Below are positions 11,451-23,380 of a stretch of DNA of 64,000 bases, piece after piece. Both the position numbers and the translations under genes were made by a program. The number at the start of each line of letters is the position of its first letter. Position 1 is the stretch's first letter. The notes beneath the pieces were generated by a model, which worked only from the letters and a program-made list of their open reading frames with translations, made no database searches and was not told the DNA's origin. This stretch comes from Anodontia alba (Eukaryota; Mollusca; Bivalvia; Lucinida; Lucinidae), in assembly GCA_964016985.1 (NCBI GenBank), contig OZ024835.1, positions 66,529,812 through 66,593,811 of the forward strand. The letters are read 5' to 3'.

Positions 11451-11665
11451 CGCACGACAAAACCTACAATAAAACTTGTGCGACCAGCGAAGACTCAGAT
11501 CAGCCTGCGCATCCGCGCAGTCTGATCAGTCTTCGCTGATCGTATGTGCCTTCTATAGCCTCCGCGCTATCCAGAGGGTTGAACTAGAACCCTTGCCATA
11601 CTGGGTGGATGTATAAGATGATCTAAGTCTTTGCTGGTCACACAGGTCTTACTGTAGGGTTTTTC
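11451..11665. mobile_element. I-family hairpin plus a half copy
   Basis: ccagcgaagactcagatcag and ctgatcagtcttcgctgatc form a tight hairpin at 11483-11545. A lone arm (gtctttgctggtcacacagg) follows at 11625-11645. Confidence 0.65.
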
Positions 11666-11819
11666 TTGCACTAGCTGATTTCATTTGAGAACGATTTCGT
11701 AACCAGGTATACGATTACTATGTCAGTAGTGGGTCTTAGTTACGTCCCATTAAGCTACAGTTTGTCATGATACTTCCTGTATTTGATGTGTGATTAGCCT
11801 ATTCGAGATGCGGGCTAAT

Positions 11820-12190
11820 TCAGAAGACGAGAAATTGATATTTTTCTATCCTCTCCCCTCGCCCCCACTCCCCCCTATAAAAAAAACAGGTTTGACATTT
11901 CATGCCAATTTTCTACAGAAAATAGGGACTGACATTTCATGGCAATTGTATTCCTTGGAGACAGCGGAGATGAAATATTAAACCCTATTTTCTGGGTGAA
12001 TAAGAATGCGAAATCCTATTTTCTGGAAGGTAACTAGCAAAAAGGTGAAACCCTATTTTCTGTAAAATAAATTATCAAACACTATTTACTCGGAGACAGC
12101 TGGTATGAAATGTCAAATTCTATTTTCTGGACACGGACATAGAAAAATAGGCTTATTTTTAAATGTCGTCCGCAGAAATTGTTACCCAAT
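11820..12190. mobile_element. E-family fragments, rearranged
   Basis: Repeated pieces of the E arm (tgacatttcatgcca, aaaccctattttctg, gaaatgtcaaattctatttt) occur several times without forming one intact palindrome. Confidence 0.55.
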
Positions 12191-12459
12191 GTACTAAGTA
12201 TTAAAGAAAAGGCCGGCAGTGCATTTCATTTTCCGGACTTTAAAAAACAGATAGGGATAGTATCTTCCAGCACAACGCAAATTTAATGTATACGTTTGGT
12301 CGTGTGCCCAGCGAAGACTCGGATCAGTCAGCACAATCTGATCAGGTTCCTGAATGTCCGCTTGAAGAAATCCTTGAACTCTTGCTTGTCTAACGAATGC
12401 ACTGAGGAAGGATTAGACTGCGCATGCGCAGGCCGACCTGATACTTTCGCCTGATGCAC

Positions 12460-13320
12460 GTCAGAAAGTACAGCAAAACTCCACTAATACGACCATTCAA
12501 ACTGGAGAATATTCTTCTTTTAAGAATCGTAATTATCAGGTTTAAGTTATTTCTTCCATCAGTTTCTACACTCAATGTCCCTTTAATAGAGATCACATTT
12601 GGCACTATTCAAGTGGTCTTTAAGACCACTTTTGGACAGTACCAAATGTGGTCTTAACTCGGGGTGGGTGAGTGGGGGCTTCCTATATATGGTATAGAAC
12701 AGATGTGCGTTCCCGAGTAGCCCCCTTTTTCAGCTATGATTAGCCCCCTTTTTTCAACAAAAAAAAGTTATAACTGTCCCGATTTTTTCTTGATTCGTAT
12801 GTGAAAGGCCCCACTTTTCTGACACCCAAGTATATGCGTATATTTTTCGCTTAGGGATTTTTCAAGGCCAGCTGCTTGTTCTCTTGGTATTCAAGGAATT
12901 GACTGCTATATTTGTCCAACTACCAGCAATAAATGGGTAGAAAAAAATCAAAGGGCAGTATATGGTCAGGTCAACATTTCGGACGATCAAGTATATGAGT
13001 GGGTCGGTTTTTTCAAAGGCCAGGTATATGAATGGAATAGGTTTCGAAATACTGGCTCGCACCCCCGTACTACAATTAATACACACCCCGGGGTCTTAAT
13101 AGCGGAAATTTTACTGTATGTGGTTTCCAAGCTAGCATTCTACGTAAATCTACATCGGGCCGTCATCGGCCCGTCAGCTACCCTGACGGGCCGATGACGG
13201 CCCGATATAGATTTACGTAGAATGCTGACTGGGTTATGACATCTTTTGGACAGTGCCAAATGTGGTCTTAATAGCGGAAATTTTACTGTCTGTGGTTTAT
13301 GACATATTCAATCTAAATAT
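12460..13320. mobile_element. Composite inverted-repeat region around a J element
   Basis: The phrases caaatgtggtctta and gcggaaattttactgt occur on both sides of the J palindrome (12640-12660, 13090-13125, 13240-13300), indicating duplicated or inverted host element sequence into which J copy 2 was inserted. 12660-13080 is unassigned. Confidence 0.45.
13126..13240. mobile_element. J-family long palindrome, copy 2
   Basis: Arms aagctagcattctacgtaaa / tttacgtagaatgctgactg around cgggccgtcatcggcc. Shares end and core sequence with 3365-3486, while the mid-arm bases differ in compensated pairs. Confidence 0.75.
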
Positions 13321-13464
13321 TGGGACACCTTAACTCCTTACCATACTTGTCCTAAAATATAAACATTACCATTGTATCACTTGCTGACTGTCATAAAAAT
13401 GCTGGATGAGTAGCAAACAATGCAGACACTGATCAGACGTCACGTTCTTAATGATGTTCCAATA

Positions 13465-16400
13465 CGTAGGGTTAACAACATAGACAGATAGGTAATGTTT
13501 CATGTGGTGTAACAACATAGACAGGATCAAAGGTAACGTTTAGTGTGTTGTAACAACATAGATAGGGATATGGGTAATATTTCATGTCTTGTAACAACTT
13601 AGACAGGGGTATAGGTAATGTTTAATGTCCTGTAACATTTCCAGCAGGGACATAAGTAATGTTTCATGCGCTGAATCAACTCAACAAGGGGCATAGGTAA
13701 TGTTTCATGTGCTGTAACAACTCTAGCAGGGACATGGGAAATGTTTCATGTGTAACAACACAGACAGGAGCATCGGTAAAGTTTCATTTGCTGTAACAAC
13801 ATAGACAGAGGCATGGTAATGTTTCATGTGTTGTAACAATATAGACAGGGCATAGGTAATGTTTCATGTGCAGAAACAACAAAGACAGGGCAGGGGTAAT
13901 GTTACATATGTAGTAACAAAAAGGACAGGGCAGGGGTAATGTTTCATATGCAGTAACAATAACGACAGGGCAGGGGTAATATTTAATGTGCAGTGACAAC
14001 TTAGACAGGGCGTAGGTAATATTTCATATGCAGTAACAATAAAGACAAGGCATGGGTAATGTTTAATGTGCAGTGACAACTTCGACAGGACAGGGGTAAT
14101 GTTTCATATGCAGTAACAACAAAGACAAGGCATGGGTAATGTTTAATGTGCCGTGACAACTTCGACAGGACAGGGGTAATGTTTCATATGCAGTAACAAC
14201 AAAGACAGGGCATATGCAGTAACAACATAGATAAGGCATAGGTAATGTTCCGTGTGCTGTAACAACATAACCATGGGCATAGGTAATATGTCATGTGCTG
14301 TAACATCAGACAGAGGCATAGGTAATATTTCATGTGCTGTAACGATATAGACTGGGACATGGGTAATATTCCATGTGCTGTTACAACATCGACAGGTGTA
14401 TAGGTATTGTTCCATGTGCTGTAAAAGCATAAACAAGCGGCATATGTAATGTTGTTTTAGTGCTGTAAAAATATAAACAGGCCGCATATGTAATGTTGTT
14501 TCATATGCTGTAAAAATATAAACAGGCCTCATATATAATGTTTCATGTGTTCTAACAACATAGAAAAGGGCATGAATAATGTTTCATGTGCTGTAATAAC
14601 ACAGAAAGGGGTATTGATAATAGTTCTTGCGCTGTAACAACACAGACAGGGACATGAAACAACTAAAACAGGGAAATGTATGTTTCAAGTGATGTAACAA
14701 CATAGATAGGGGTATGGGTAATGTCACATGCGCTACAACAACAGAGACAGGGGCATAGGCAATGTTTCATGAGCTGTACCAACATAAGACAGGGGCATGG
14801 GCAATGGTTCATGTGCTGTAACAACATAGACAAGGATATGGGTGATGTTTCACGTGCTGTAAAACCCAATCAGGAACATGGCTAATGTTTCATGTAACAA
14901 CTCAAGCAGGGAACCCAGTAGTCCTCCATTAGCTGTAACTACATACACAGGGACATTGGTTTCATGTGCTGTAACAACCTAATCAGGGACATAGGTAATG
15001 TTTCAGGTGTTGTAATAACTAGGGATACCAGTAATGCTTTCTGTACTGTAACAACCCAAACAGGGGCATGGGTAATGTACCATGAGCTGTAACAACAAAG
15101 ACAGGGACATGGGTAATATTTCAGGTGCTGTAATAACATAGACAGGGCCATAGGCATCGTTTCATGTGCTATAACAACACAGACAAGGGGCATGGGTAAT
15201 GTTTCATGTACTATGTGCTGTAACAACTCAAAATGGACAAAAGTAATGTTTCATGTGCTGTAACAACTCTACCGGGGGGGGGGGGGGGGGGGGGGGGGTA
15301 AAATTTCATGTGTTGTAACAACAAAGACAGGGGCATGCGTTATGCTCCACGAGCTCTGATAACTCGAGCAATGGCATAGGTTATGTTTTATATGCTGTAA
15401 CAACTTAGGGTCACAGATGTTTCATGTGCTGTAACAACATAGACAGGGACATAGGCATCATTTCATGTGCTATAACAACAAAAAAAATGGGGCATAGGTA
15501 ATGTTTCATGTACTATAACAACATAGGGGTACGGGTTATGTTTCAGATGTTGTAACAACATAGACAAACATAACATAAAAAAGGCCATGGGTAATGGTTC
15601 ATGTGCTGTAACAATTCGAACATGGACAAAGATAATGTTTCATGAGCTGTAGTAACTCTAGCAGGGAGATTGGTAATGTTTCATGTGCTGTAACAGCAAA
15701 GCCAGGGACATGGGTAATGTTTCATATGCTAAAACAACATAGACATGGGCATGGGAAATGTCACATTACCTTCACAACATAGAAAAAGAAAGGTTATTAT
15801 GTGTTGTAACAACACTCAGGGATATGGGAAATGTTTCATGTGATGTAACAACATAAACAGAAGCATGGGTAATGTTTCATGTGATGTAAAAACATAGATA
15901 GGTACACTGGTAATGTTTCAAGGACTGTAATAACATAGACAGAGACATGAGTAATGTTTCATGTGATGTAACAACAAAGACAGGGGCATGGGTAATGTTT
16001 CATGTGTTGTAATAACATAGGAACATGGGTAATGTTGCATTTGCTCTAGAAAACTCTAGAAAGGACATGAGTAATAATTCATGTGTTATAAGAACACAGG
16101 CAGGGGCATGGGTTATGTGTCATAAGCTGTACCAACATATACAGGGGCATTTTTTTTGATGTGCTGTAACAATACAAACATGGGTTTGTATAATTTTTCG
16201 TGTGTTTTAACAACTGATACAGAGGCATGGTTAATGGTTCAAGGGCTGTAACAACATAGACAAGGACACAGGAAAGGTAACAACATGTGTAATGTTCATA
16301 TGTTGTTACAATACAAACATGGACATACATGTTTCATGCGTTGTAACTCCTCATTCAGAGGCATGGGTTAAGGTTCATGTGCTGTAACAACATAGACAGG

Positions 16401-18150
16401 GACACAGGAAATCTTTCATGAGCTGTACCAGCATAGACAGGGGCATGGGTATTATTTAATGTGCTGTAACAATATAGACACTGACATGGTAATGTTGTAA
16501 GTGCTATAACAACTCTATTAGGGAGACGGGTAATGTTTCATGTGCTGTAAGAAACAGACAGGGACATTGGTAATGTTTCATGTGCTGTACCAACATAAGA
16601 CAGGGGTATGAGTAATCTCCCATATGTTGTTACAACTCAAACAGGAACAGAATGTTTCATGTGCTGTAACAACATGGACAGGGGCATAGGTAATGTTTCC
16701 TGTGTTGTACCAATATAAGACAGGGACATCGGTAATATTTCATGTGCTGTACCAACATAAACGGGGGCATGGATAATGTTTCATGTGTGGTAACAACAAA
16801 CAGGAACATTGGTAAGGTTTCATGTGTCATAACAGCCTGTACAAGAGGCATTGGTAATATTTAATGTGCTGTAACAATATAAGACAGGGGCATAGGTAAT
16901 GTTTCATGTACTGTACCAACAAGACAGGGACATGGGTAATGCTTCATGTGCTGTACCAACATAAAACAGGGGCATAGGTAATGTATTTGTTGTAACAACA
17001 CAAACAGAAACATAGGTAATGTTTCAAGTGTTGTAACAACTCCTGCAAGGACGTGGGTAATGTTCTTGTGTGGTCTAACAACATAGACAGGGACATTTGT
17101 AAGTTTCTTGAGCTGTTAACAACATAAACAGGGGGCACAGTTAATGTTTCATGTGCTATACCAACATAACAGGGCCATGGGTAATGTTTCATGTGGTGTA
17201 ACAACTCAAGCAGGGCCACGGGTAATGTTTCATGTGGTGTAACAACTCAAGCAGGGCCACGGGTAATGTTTCATGTGGTGTAACAACTCAAGCTGTGGCA
17301 CGGGTAATGCTTTATGTGGTGTAACAACTCAAGCAGGAGCCAGGGTAAAGTTTCATGTGGTGTAACAACTCCAGCAGGGGCAAGCGTAATGTTTCTTGTG
17401 GTGAAACATCTCAAGCAGGGTCACAGATAAAGTTTCATGTGGTGTAACAACTCAAGCAGGGCCTCGGGTAATATTTCATGTGGTGTAACAACTCAAGCAG
17501 AGCCATGGGTAATGTTTCATATGGTGTAACAACTCAAAAAGGGCCACGGGTAATGTTTCATGTGGTGTAACAACTCGAGCAGGGGCACGGGTATTGTTCC
17601 ATGTGGTGTAACTTTAAACTCAAGCAGGGGCACAGGTAATGTTTCATGTCCTGTAACAACTCAAGCAGGGGCCAGGGTAATGTTTCATGTCCTGTAACAA
17701 CTCAAGCAGGGGCACAGGTAATGTTTCATGCAGTGTAACAACTCAAGCAGGGGCACAGGTAAAGTTTCATGTGATGTAACAACTCAAGCAGGGCCTCGGG
17801 TAATATTTCATGTAGTGTAACAACTCAAGCAGGGCCACGGGTAATGTTTCATATGGTGTAACAACTCAAAAAGGGCCACGGGTAATGTTTCATATGGTGT
17901 AACAACTCAAGCAGGGGCACGGGTAATGTTCCATGTGGTGTAACTTTAAACTCAAGCAGGGTCACAGGTAATGTTTCATGTCCTGTAACAACTCAAGCAG
18001 GGGCCAGGATAATGTTTCATGTCCTGTAACAACTCAAGCAGGGGCACAGGTAATATTTCATGTAGTGTAACAACTCAAGCAGGGCCACAGGTAATGTTTC
18101 ATGTGGTGTAACAACTCAAGCAGGGGCACAGGAAATGTTTCATGTGGTGT
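13465..18150. repeat. Large ~41-bp minisatellite (~110 copies)
   Basis: The unit is approximately taatgtttcatgtgctgtaa plus caacatagacaggggcatggg. The first ~3.7 kb is heterogeneous. From about 17180 the monomers are homogeneous (catgtggtgtaacaactcaa) and contain a higher-order repeat: the odd monomer with actttaaact recurs at 17611 and 17943, 332 bp apart, i.e. eight monomers. Long minus-strand ORFs rich in His, Cys and Pro between 13784 and 17219 are frame readings of this array, not genes. A poly(G) tract interrupts it at about 15273-15297. Confidence 0.95.
15273..15297. repeat. Poly(G) tract
   Basis: About 25 consecutive G residues within the minisatellite, a likely site of length polymorphism and G-quadruplex formation. 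Confidence 0.9.
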
Positions 18151-18479
18151 TTGTTTGTTTGATTTGGGCTTAACATCGCTTTCAACCTTTTTCAGTCATA
18201 TCGCGACGGTGTCTGGATGTGGCAGGGAGCTCAATGCTCACTTTTAGAGTGCTGCCTCACTGAAATATCACGCCCCAGACACTTTGACATGATATTCCAC
18301 CCAGTCACATTATACTGACACTGAGCTGACCAGTTCTAGCTCTACTTTCTTAATGCTGAGCGCCAAGCGAAAGAGCAGCTAGTACCATTTTTAAAGTCTT
18401 TGGTATGAGCCGGCCGGGGATCGAACCCGCAACCTCCCGGTCACAAAGCGGACGCTCTACCACTGAGCCACTGTGCCGG
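18151..18479 (-). mobile_element. tRNA-derived SINE, family S1, copy 1
   Basis: Read on the minus strand, its head resembles a tRNA gene, with an A box (tggctcagtgg) and a B box (ggttcgatccc) about 40 nt apart. A ~250-nt body and a (caaa)n-type tail follow. It splits the 41-bp minisatellite. It differs at only a few positions from the copy at 45834-46160, implying recent activity. The short shared ggtgt at the borders may be its TSD. Confidence 0.88.
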
Positions 18480-18785
18480 TGTAACTACTCAAGCAGGGGC
18501 ACGGGTTGTTTCATGTGACAAATCCAAATGACTCGAACAATCTTGGTAGAGGATCCCTAAAGGAACATTTCTACAAAATTATATGGAAATCGGTCCAGTG
18601 GTTCTGACAAGAAGATTTTTAAAGTTTTATATAGATATATAGGGAAAATAAGCCCCACCCCCTGGCAGGGGCATGGGTAATGTTTCATATGGTGAATTAA
18701 CTGGAACAGGGCCAAAAGTAATGTTTCATGTCTGTAACAATTCAACGAGGGGCATAAGTAATGTTTCATGTGAAGAAACAGCTTA
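18480..18785. repeat. Minisatellite remnants around a 140-bp insert
   Basis: 41-bp monomers resume at 18480-18515 and 18662-18785. Between them is unrelated sequence (aaatcggtccagtggttctg and neighbours) that looks like a fragment of another dispersed molluscan repeat. Confidence 0.6.
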
Positions 18786-18786
18786 A

Positions 18787-19007
18787 CCCATTGTAGACTA
18801 AAGACCCCTTAACCAGTATTTGGCAAACAGTGCAGACCCAGATCAGACACCGCCGCATGCTGTGTCTGATCAGGGTCTCTACTGTTAGTAAATAGTTCAA
18901 CCATTTTTTCTCTCAGAATATCTAAATCACATAGCTTGACATACCTAAAATTGAAATTAGAATCTTCTAATATATAATGTGGGAGAGTTCATTCAGTCTA
19001 CAATGGG
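18787..19007. mobile_element. F-family MITE at TTAA in the minisatellite
   Basis: TIR cccattgtagactaaagacc / ttcagtctacaatggg, with TTAA on both outer sides (18783-18786, 19008-19011). Deleting the element and one TTAA restores a normal monomer (aaacagcttaaacaggg), so TTAA is a true target duplication. Confidence 0.85.
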
Positions 19008-19049
19008 TTAAACAGGGACATAGTAGATGTATTGTGTGCAGTTACAACT

Positions 19050-19261
19050 TCACACTTAGCATGTTGGGTAAAAATTTCAGCAGACGTCATTTTGAAACAT
19101 GTTTCTTATTTTTCCTAGAAATTAGTATTTGACTTTTCATGCAAATTGTCTCCTGAGGAGACAATTTGCATGAAGTGTCAAATTCTATTTCATATAAAAT
19201 ATCAGAAAAATATCATCAGTTTGTTGTCTGCTGAATTTGCTCGTAGCATGGTAAATGTTAA
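19050..19261. mobile_element. E-family palindromic MITE
   Basis: Core cttttcatgcaaattgtctc / gagacaatttgcatgaagtg, arms with cagcagacgtca and gttgtctgctgaa, and cacttagcatg / gcatggtaaatgttaa near the ends. Confidence 0.8.
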
Positions 19262-19690
19262 CCCTTTCACCCCCGGGTTTCTGAAGTGAACTATTCTATT
19301 CCGTACTTGAATATGGACATGTCAAATAGGGGGTTTCAACCGAAAATCAATAACAGGCTGGCAAAGGGTCACATCAGGTGAGATGGCTCATTACAAGCCA
19401 TCTTATCTGGATCTAAACAGTTTGCACAGATATCTATTTCTGTTGGCAGAGCTGAAATGGTTAAGACCACAGGTGTAGAATACAGAAGTAATACGAAAAT
19501 GTTTTTAGAAGCAATCTTTTCTCATTCAACCTTTTCTAGAAGCATACCATGGACAGAATCAGAATCAGTCTTTAAACATACATATAAACTAAACATCAGA
19601 AAACCCTAATTATTGTAAACTGAGCTTTCTCAAGCTTTACAGGAAATATACGGGCAGCTTCAAGCAAAAAATACCTTCAAACATCTGCAA
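19262..19690. other. Unassigned sequence with one small hairpin
   Basis: A small inverted repeat tgagatggctcatt / aagccatctta lies near 19380-19410. Otherwise nothing recognisable. Confidence 0.4.
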
Positions 19691-19693
19691 AAT

Positions 19694-19922
19694 CATCAGG
19701 AAAACATGCCTATATAATTTTGACCCCAATAAACTCCACTTTTATATAGTAACATAGATAGTTGGTACTCATTAGAACCACCTCATCGAGGCAGTTCTAA
19801 TGAGTACCCACAATCTATGTTTTGAGCAGAAATATTAGAAATGTCAGAATTTTTTATCTGAAAATTTTCATTTTTTGGTGGTAAAATTTTCAGTATATTT
19901 GAATAGGCATGTTTTCGTAATT
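19694..19922. mobile_element. B-family MITE
   Basis: Ends catcaggaaaacatgcctat and aataggcatgttttcgtaat. The interior has the shared hairpin core tactcattagaac / gttctaatgagtaccc. One flank (tttgaccccaataaactcc) is not mirrored, so only core and tips are palindromic. Related copies: 28285-28564, 37374-37653, 41823-42027. Confidence 0.8.
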
Positions 19923-20047
19923 AACCTGCGCATGCACTAAGTATAATCTGGGCCTCTGTTCTCCATTCATATATCCTGTAGTATCCAATGGTTCTATTAG
20001 TTTACAGGGAAGGCCCTGATTATACTGCTTGAAGGCACATTTTCACC

Positions 20048-20257
20048 TAACCCTTGTCATGCTGAATAAATCAAGATGCCGTGCCCATTTCTAATTTCCA
20101 GCCAATCAGATTACTTGATCTGCGTTTTTGATTGAAATTCACATATTTAATGACAAACAGTGCAGATCCAGATCTTGGCTTCTTCAGAAGCCAACTGATC
20201 TGGATCTACACTGTTTGCTAAGACAGGGCATGTCGTGTTCAGCAAGAGAAGGGTTAA
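20048..20257. mobile_element. G-family MITE
   Basis: Ends taacccttgtcatgctgaat / agcaagagaagggttaa. Hairpin core agatccagatc, ggcttcttcagaagcc, gatctggatct between gcaaacagtg-type arms. Other G copies: 22881, 25593, 39288, 44925, 56395. Confidence 0.82.
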
Positions 20258-20344
20258 TGCTGCCCAAATGCTGGAATTGAAATATTGTCTCTATAACAAG
20301 GAGGCAGTATAAATTACCATATTTAGCATGAATGGACCTGCATC

Positions 20345-20632
20345 AGAAGCAGTCAACACTACCGGTATTAAGGTCGTGTCGAGCCAGTCAGAGTACTTAA
20401 CCACACTTTTCCTGGGCAGGCTTAGTCCTCTAATGGTTAACTAGTACATGTGCATCTTCTTTCCCCAGAAACTGACAGCTGCTCTTCTTGAATCAACCGG
20501 AGGGAGAGAGACAGTAGAAAATATTTCATGATCAATCGCCATGAAACAATGTTGCCGGACCTTGCATAGATTGAGCCAGCAACATCCTGAGCACCAGTCA
20601 GATGTGCATCAGACTGAACCGCTGAGGCTGAT
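20345..20632 (-). mobile_element. Old S2-type SINE fragment
   Basis: Degraded match to the S2 SINE (compare 40105-40409): ggcaggcttagtcctctaa, gaaactgacag, gaaaatatttcatgatcaat and a ruined tRNA-like head near 20590-20632. Confidence 0.65.
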
Positions 20633-20694
20633 CCAAATTTTAGGATGTATAGCATGGAGTTAAGATGTCCAAATATGGTAGTCAGGGCCCAGTT

Positions 20695-20939
20695 GTTCAA
20701 ATCGTCGTTAGCTTAACGGGCTCGTTAAGGGTCATTTCGTTAACTGTTTTAGCAGATTCAATATACAATATTCTGATATTTTTTGGCTGAAAAAATGTGA
20801 GTAGCTGTTGCACTACAAAAGCTACTCACATTTTTTCAGCAGAAAATTTTAGCATATTTGCTTATCACTCGAGATAAATTTTAATGAATCATTAACTAAC
20901 GACATCGTTAGTTTTGAACAACTGGGCCCAGACTATTTC
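20695..20939. mobile_element. H-family MITE, copy 2
   Basis: Intact gggccc ends and a central aaaatgtgagtagct / agctactcacatttt hairpin. Confidence 0.85.
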
Positions 20940-20965
20940 CTGTTTGTCATATGACACAATATTAC

Positions 20966-21303
20966 TGTGGACTCTTGTTACAAAGATAGCATTTATTCCC
21001 AAAGATACTGTCATTAAAATGAATTTGCTGTTGTAAAGAATCATTAAATGCAGCAGACTGAAACAGTATTTTATTTTCATTTCCCCATTCAACATGATTT
21101 GGATATTTGGTAGAATCGCCTCAGTGAGGCAAATCTAACAAATATGCAAAATGTATGTTTCATGAAGTATTAAATACAATATTCTTGTACAGGTATAATT
21201 TCAGATTAACTTTCACCTCTTGAGTGAAGGTATGGTGCCAGTCAAATCATGATTATAATGAATTTTTTCATTGTATCGAGAGTTGGCATAAAGAGAGTTC
21301 TAT
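20966..21303. mobile_element. D-family palindromic element, copy 2
   Basis: Core tttggatatttggtagaatc / caaatctaacaaatatgc. Outer arms aatgaatttgctgttgtaaa and tgaattttttcattgta are shared with the better copy at 36882-37212. Confidence 0.65.
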
Positions 21304-21525
21304 TGCAAAAGGGATATGTCATAAGCAAAAGATTACATTGCCTTCACAAGTGAGTTTACACAGTGAAGACAAAATTATAGCAAGTCATTTTTCAATATAT
21401 TAGTGTTAAGTGCTTAAGGATTTTTTTTAAGAATGTAAAGCCTAATTTAATGCCAGTAGGTTTACATTCCAGCTTTCAATTAAAAAAAAAAAAAATATAT
21501 CTAATATAACAAAATGATTTAAACA
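21304..21525. other. No recognisable feature
   Basis: AT-rich, with a poly(A) run at about 21480-21494. Confidence 0.4.
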
Positions 21526-21529
21526 CTGA

Positions 21530-21789
21530 CCATGCTATGAGCAAATTCAGCAGATGAAAATATTTTTTCTTGTTTCCCTAGAAAATACTATCTGACTCTT
21601 CATTCAAATTATCTCCTTAGGAAATTGTCTCCTTAAGAAAAATATTTTTCCTAGAAAACAGGATCAGACATTTCATGCAAATTATCTCCATTTTGAATGA
21701 AATGTCAGATCTTATTAACTAGGAAAAATACAAAAAAATATTTCAAAATGTTGTCAATCAAAATTTTATCTTATTTTCTAGGAAAAATA

Positions 21790-21824
<35 letters not shown>

Positions 21825-21867
21825 CAAAATGTCTGCTGGAATTTTTACCCTGCATGCAAAGTGTTAA
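21530..21867. mobile_element. E-family element, internally duplicated
   Basis: Contains the E core more than once (cattcaaattatctcc, gacatttcatgcaaattatc) and a poly(A) of ~33 at 21789-21821 replacing one arm. Ends with ctgctggaatttttaccc and gcatgcaaagtgttaa. Confidence 0.65.
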
Positions 21868-22259
21868 TATCATCACATGTTTCAGCTCTGAGACTGATTT
21901 TGATCTTTCACATATACAAGTTTGGCAAAATTCTAGATTTGATTTTCTTTCTTTGGCAATTACTAACTCATAAAAACACTTAAAGAAATGAAGTAGTCAA
22001 CCTTTGTTACATAAAGCAGACATGATTCTTAAATTTAAAGCCTCAAAACAATGATTAGTATCGTAAAAAAATGATTTAAATGATCAATCATTATAGTTTC
22101 ACAAAATATGGCTTCACCCAAAAAATGTTTACCAAAAATGTAAGAGAAAAAAGAAGCAAAAAAGAAAAAAAAAAAGGCAGAGCTGAATATAACCTATAAC
22201 CTACCAACTTGATATAAAAAAAAAAAAAAAAAAGCATTTTGCTGACAATACATGAAGCT

Positions 22260-22475
22260 ACTTTAACATTTATCACACTCTAGAAAAATTCAGCAGACCA
22301 CAAAAAAATTAACGATGCTTTTTCTAGTTTTTCCGAAACAGGATTTGATATTTCACACCATGTCAAATCCTGTTTGCCACTGGAGACAATCTGCATAAAA
22401 TGTCAATACATGTATCTGTTTTCCAGAATTCAATATTTCGTCTGCTGAAATTTTTACCTAGCATGCTGAAAATCA
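22260..22475. mobile_element. E-family MITE, divergent
   Basis: acaggatttgatatttcaca / tgtcaaatcctgttt hairpin with E-type ends (ttatcacactctagaaaaat, gtctgctgaaatttttacc). Confidence 0.65.
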
Positions 22476-22675
22476 AAATAAAAAAATAGAAAATTAATAA
22501 TAACAATGACTTAAAATTGTTCTGTATTTCTGATCATTCAGGTCAAAGACATTTTACACCAACACTGGCATGACATTGTGACATTTGTGATGTCATGATA
22601 TGATGACATCATGGTATTATTAAAGATGTCATTGCCATGAAGGATCAATATGGAAACTGTTACATAGAATAAAAT

Positions 22676-22805
22676 CAGTGGAAGGGAGAGAATGCCCATA
22701 GAAAATATAATTTCATAATCAATCGCCATGGAAGAATGTTGCCAGATCCAGTGGGGATCGTCCCTTCGACCTCCTGATCATCAGTCGGACGAGCCACTGA
22801 GGCTG
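22676..22805 (-). mobile_element. S2 SINE fragment, tRNA-like head
   Basis: ggaagggagagaatg, catggaagaatgttgcc and a decayed tRNA-like end (tcgtcccttcgacctcctga). Confidence 0.6.
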
Positions 22806-22880
22806 TCAACACATTCATGAGTTTCATTAGAATTCTCACCTGCAGGGCTGACAATGATTTTAACATTCAAGAATATATTT

Positions 22881-23094
22881 TTAACCCTTGTCATGCTGAA
22901 TAAATAAAGATGCAACACCCACTTCTAATTGTCAGCCAATTAGATTACCTGATCCAGGTTGAGGATACCAGTTCACATACCGAATGACAAACTGTGCAGA
23001 TCTAGATCAGTTGGCTTCTAAAGAAGCCAACTGATCTGGATCTACACTGTTTGAAAAAGCACGGCATAGCTAGGTCCAGCAGGACCAGGGTAAA
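22881..23094. mobile_element. G-family MITE
   Basis: ttaacccttgtcatgctgaa start and cagcaggaccagggtaa end, with a gatcagttggcttctaaaga hairpin. Confidence 0.8.
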
Positions 23095-23149
23095 TATCCA
23101 AGAATATCTTTAAGAAGAATCAGAAAAAAGTATTGACATATTGTAATAA

Positions 23150-23380
23150 CCTAAGTATTCGGACAGACTGGCCTGACTGGCAATCAGTTTACACCCAGAT
23201 CTGACGCCGCATAATGCAGATCTGATCAGGTTTTTCACTGTTTGCCTCACAGCCCAGCAGTTCTTAGACATGCCAAAAGGAAACAAAATGGATTTGTTTA
23301 AACTTAATGACTAATATGGTAAGTAACTACTGTGTCCCAATACTTAGAGTTAATACGGTAGTATACTGCCAAAAGATTAA
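23150..23380. mobile_element. F'-type element
   Basis: Outer arms cctaagtattcggacag and cccaatacttagagttaata around a hairpin with gatctgacgccgcataatgc. Sequence from 23380 to 23910 shows no feature I can name. Confidence 0.6.

Noticed and set aside
13784..17219. Several minus-strand ORFs of 61-129 codons rich in His/Cys/Pro
   Set aside because: They coincide with the 41-bp minisatellite, overlap one another in different frames and have repetitive peptide content; the unit is not a multiple of three.
13465..18150. CRISPR-like alternation of conserved and variable parts
   Set aside because: No fixed-length unique spacers; whole 41-bp units are diverged tandem copies, and the context is eukaryotic.
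18400..18480. tRNA gene on the minus strand
   Set aside because: The tRNA-like part is the head of a SINE with a second near-identical copy and a TSD. The same applies at 46085-46160, 40330-40409 and 60630-60732.
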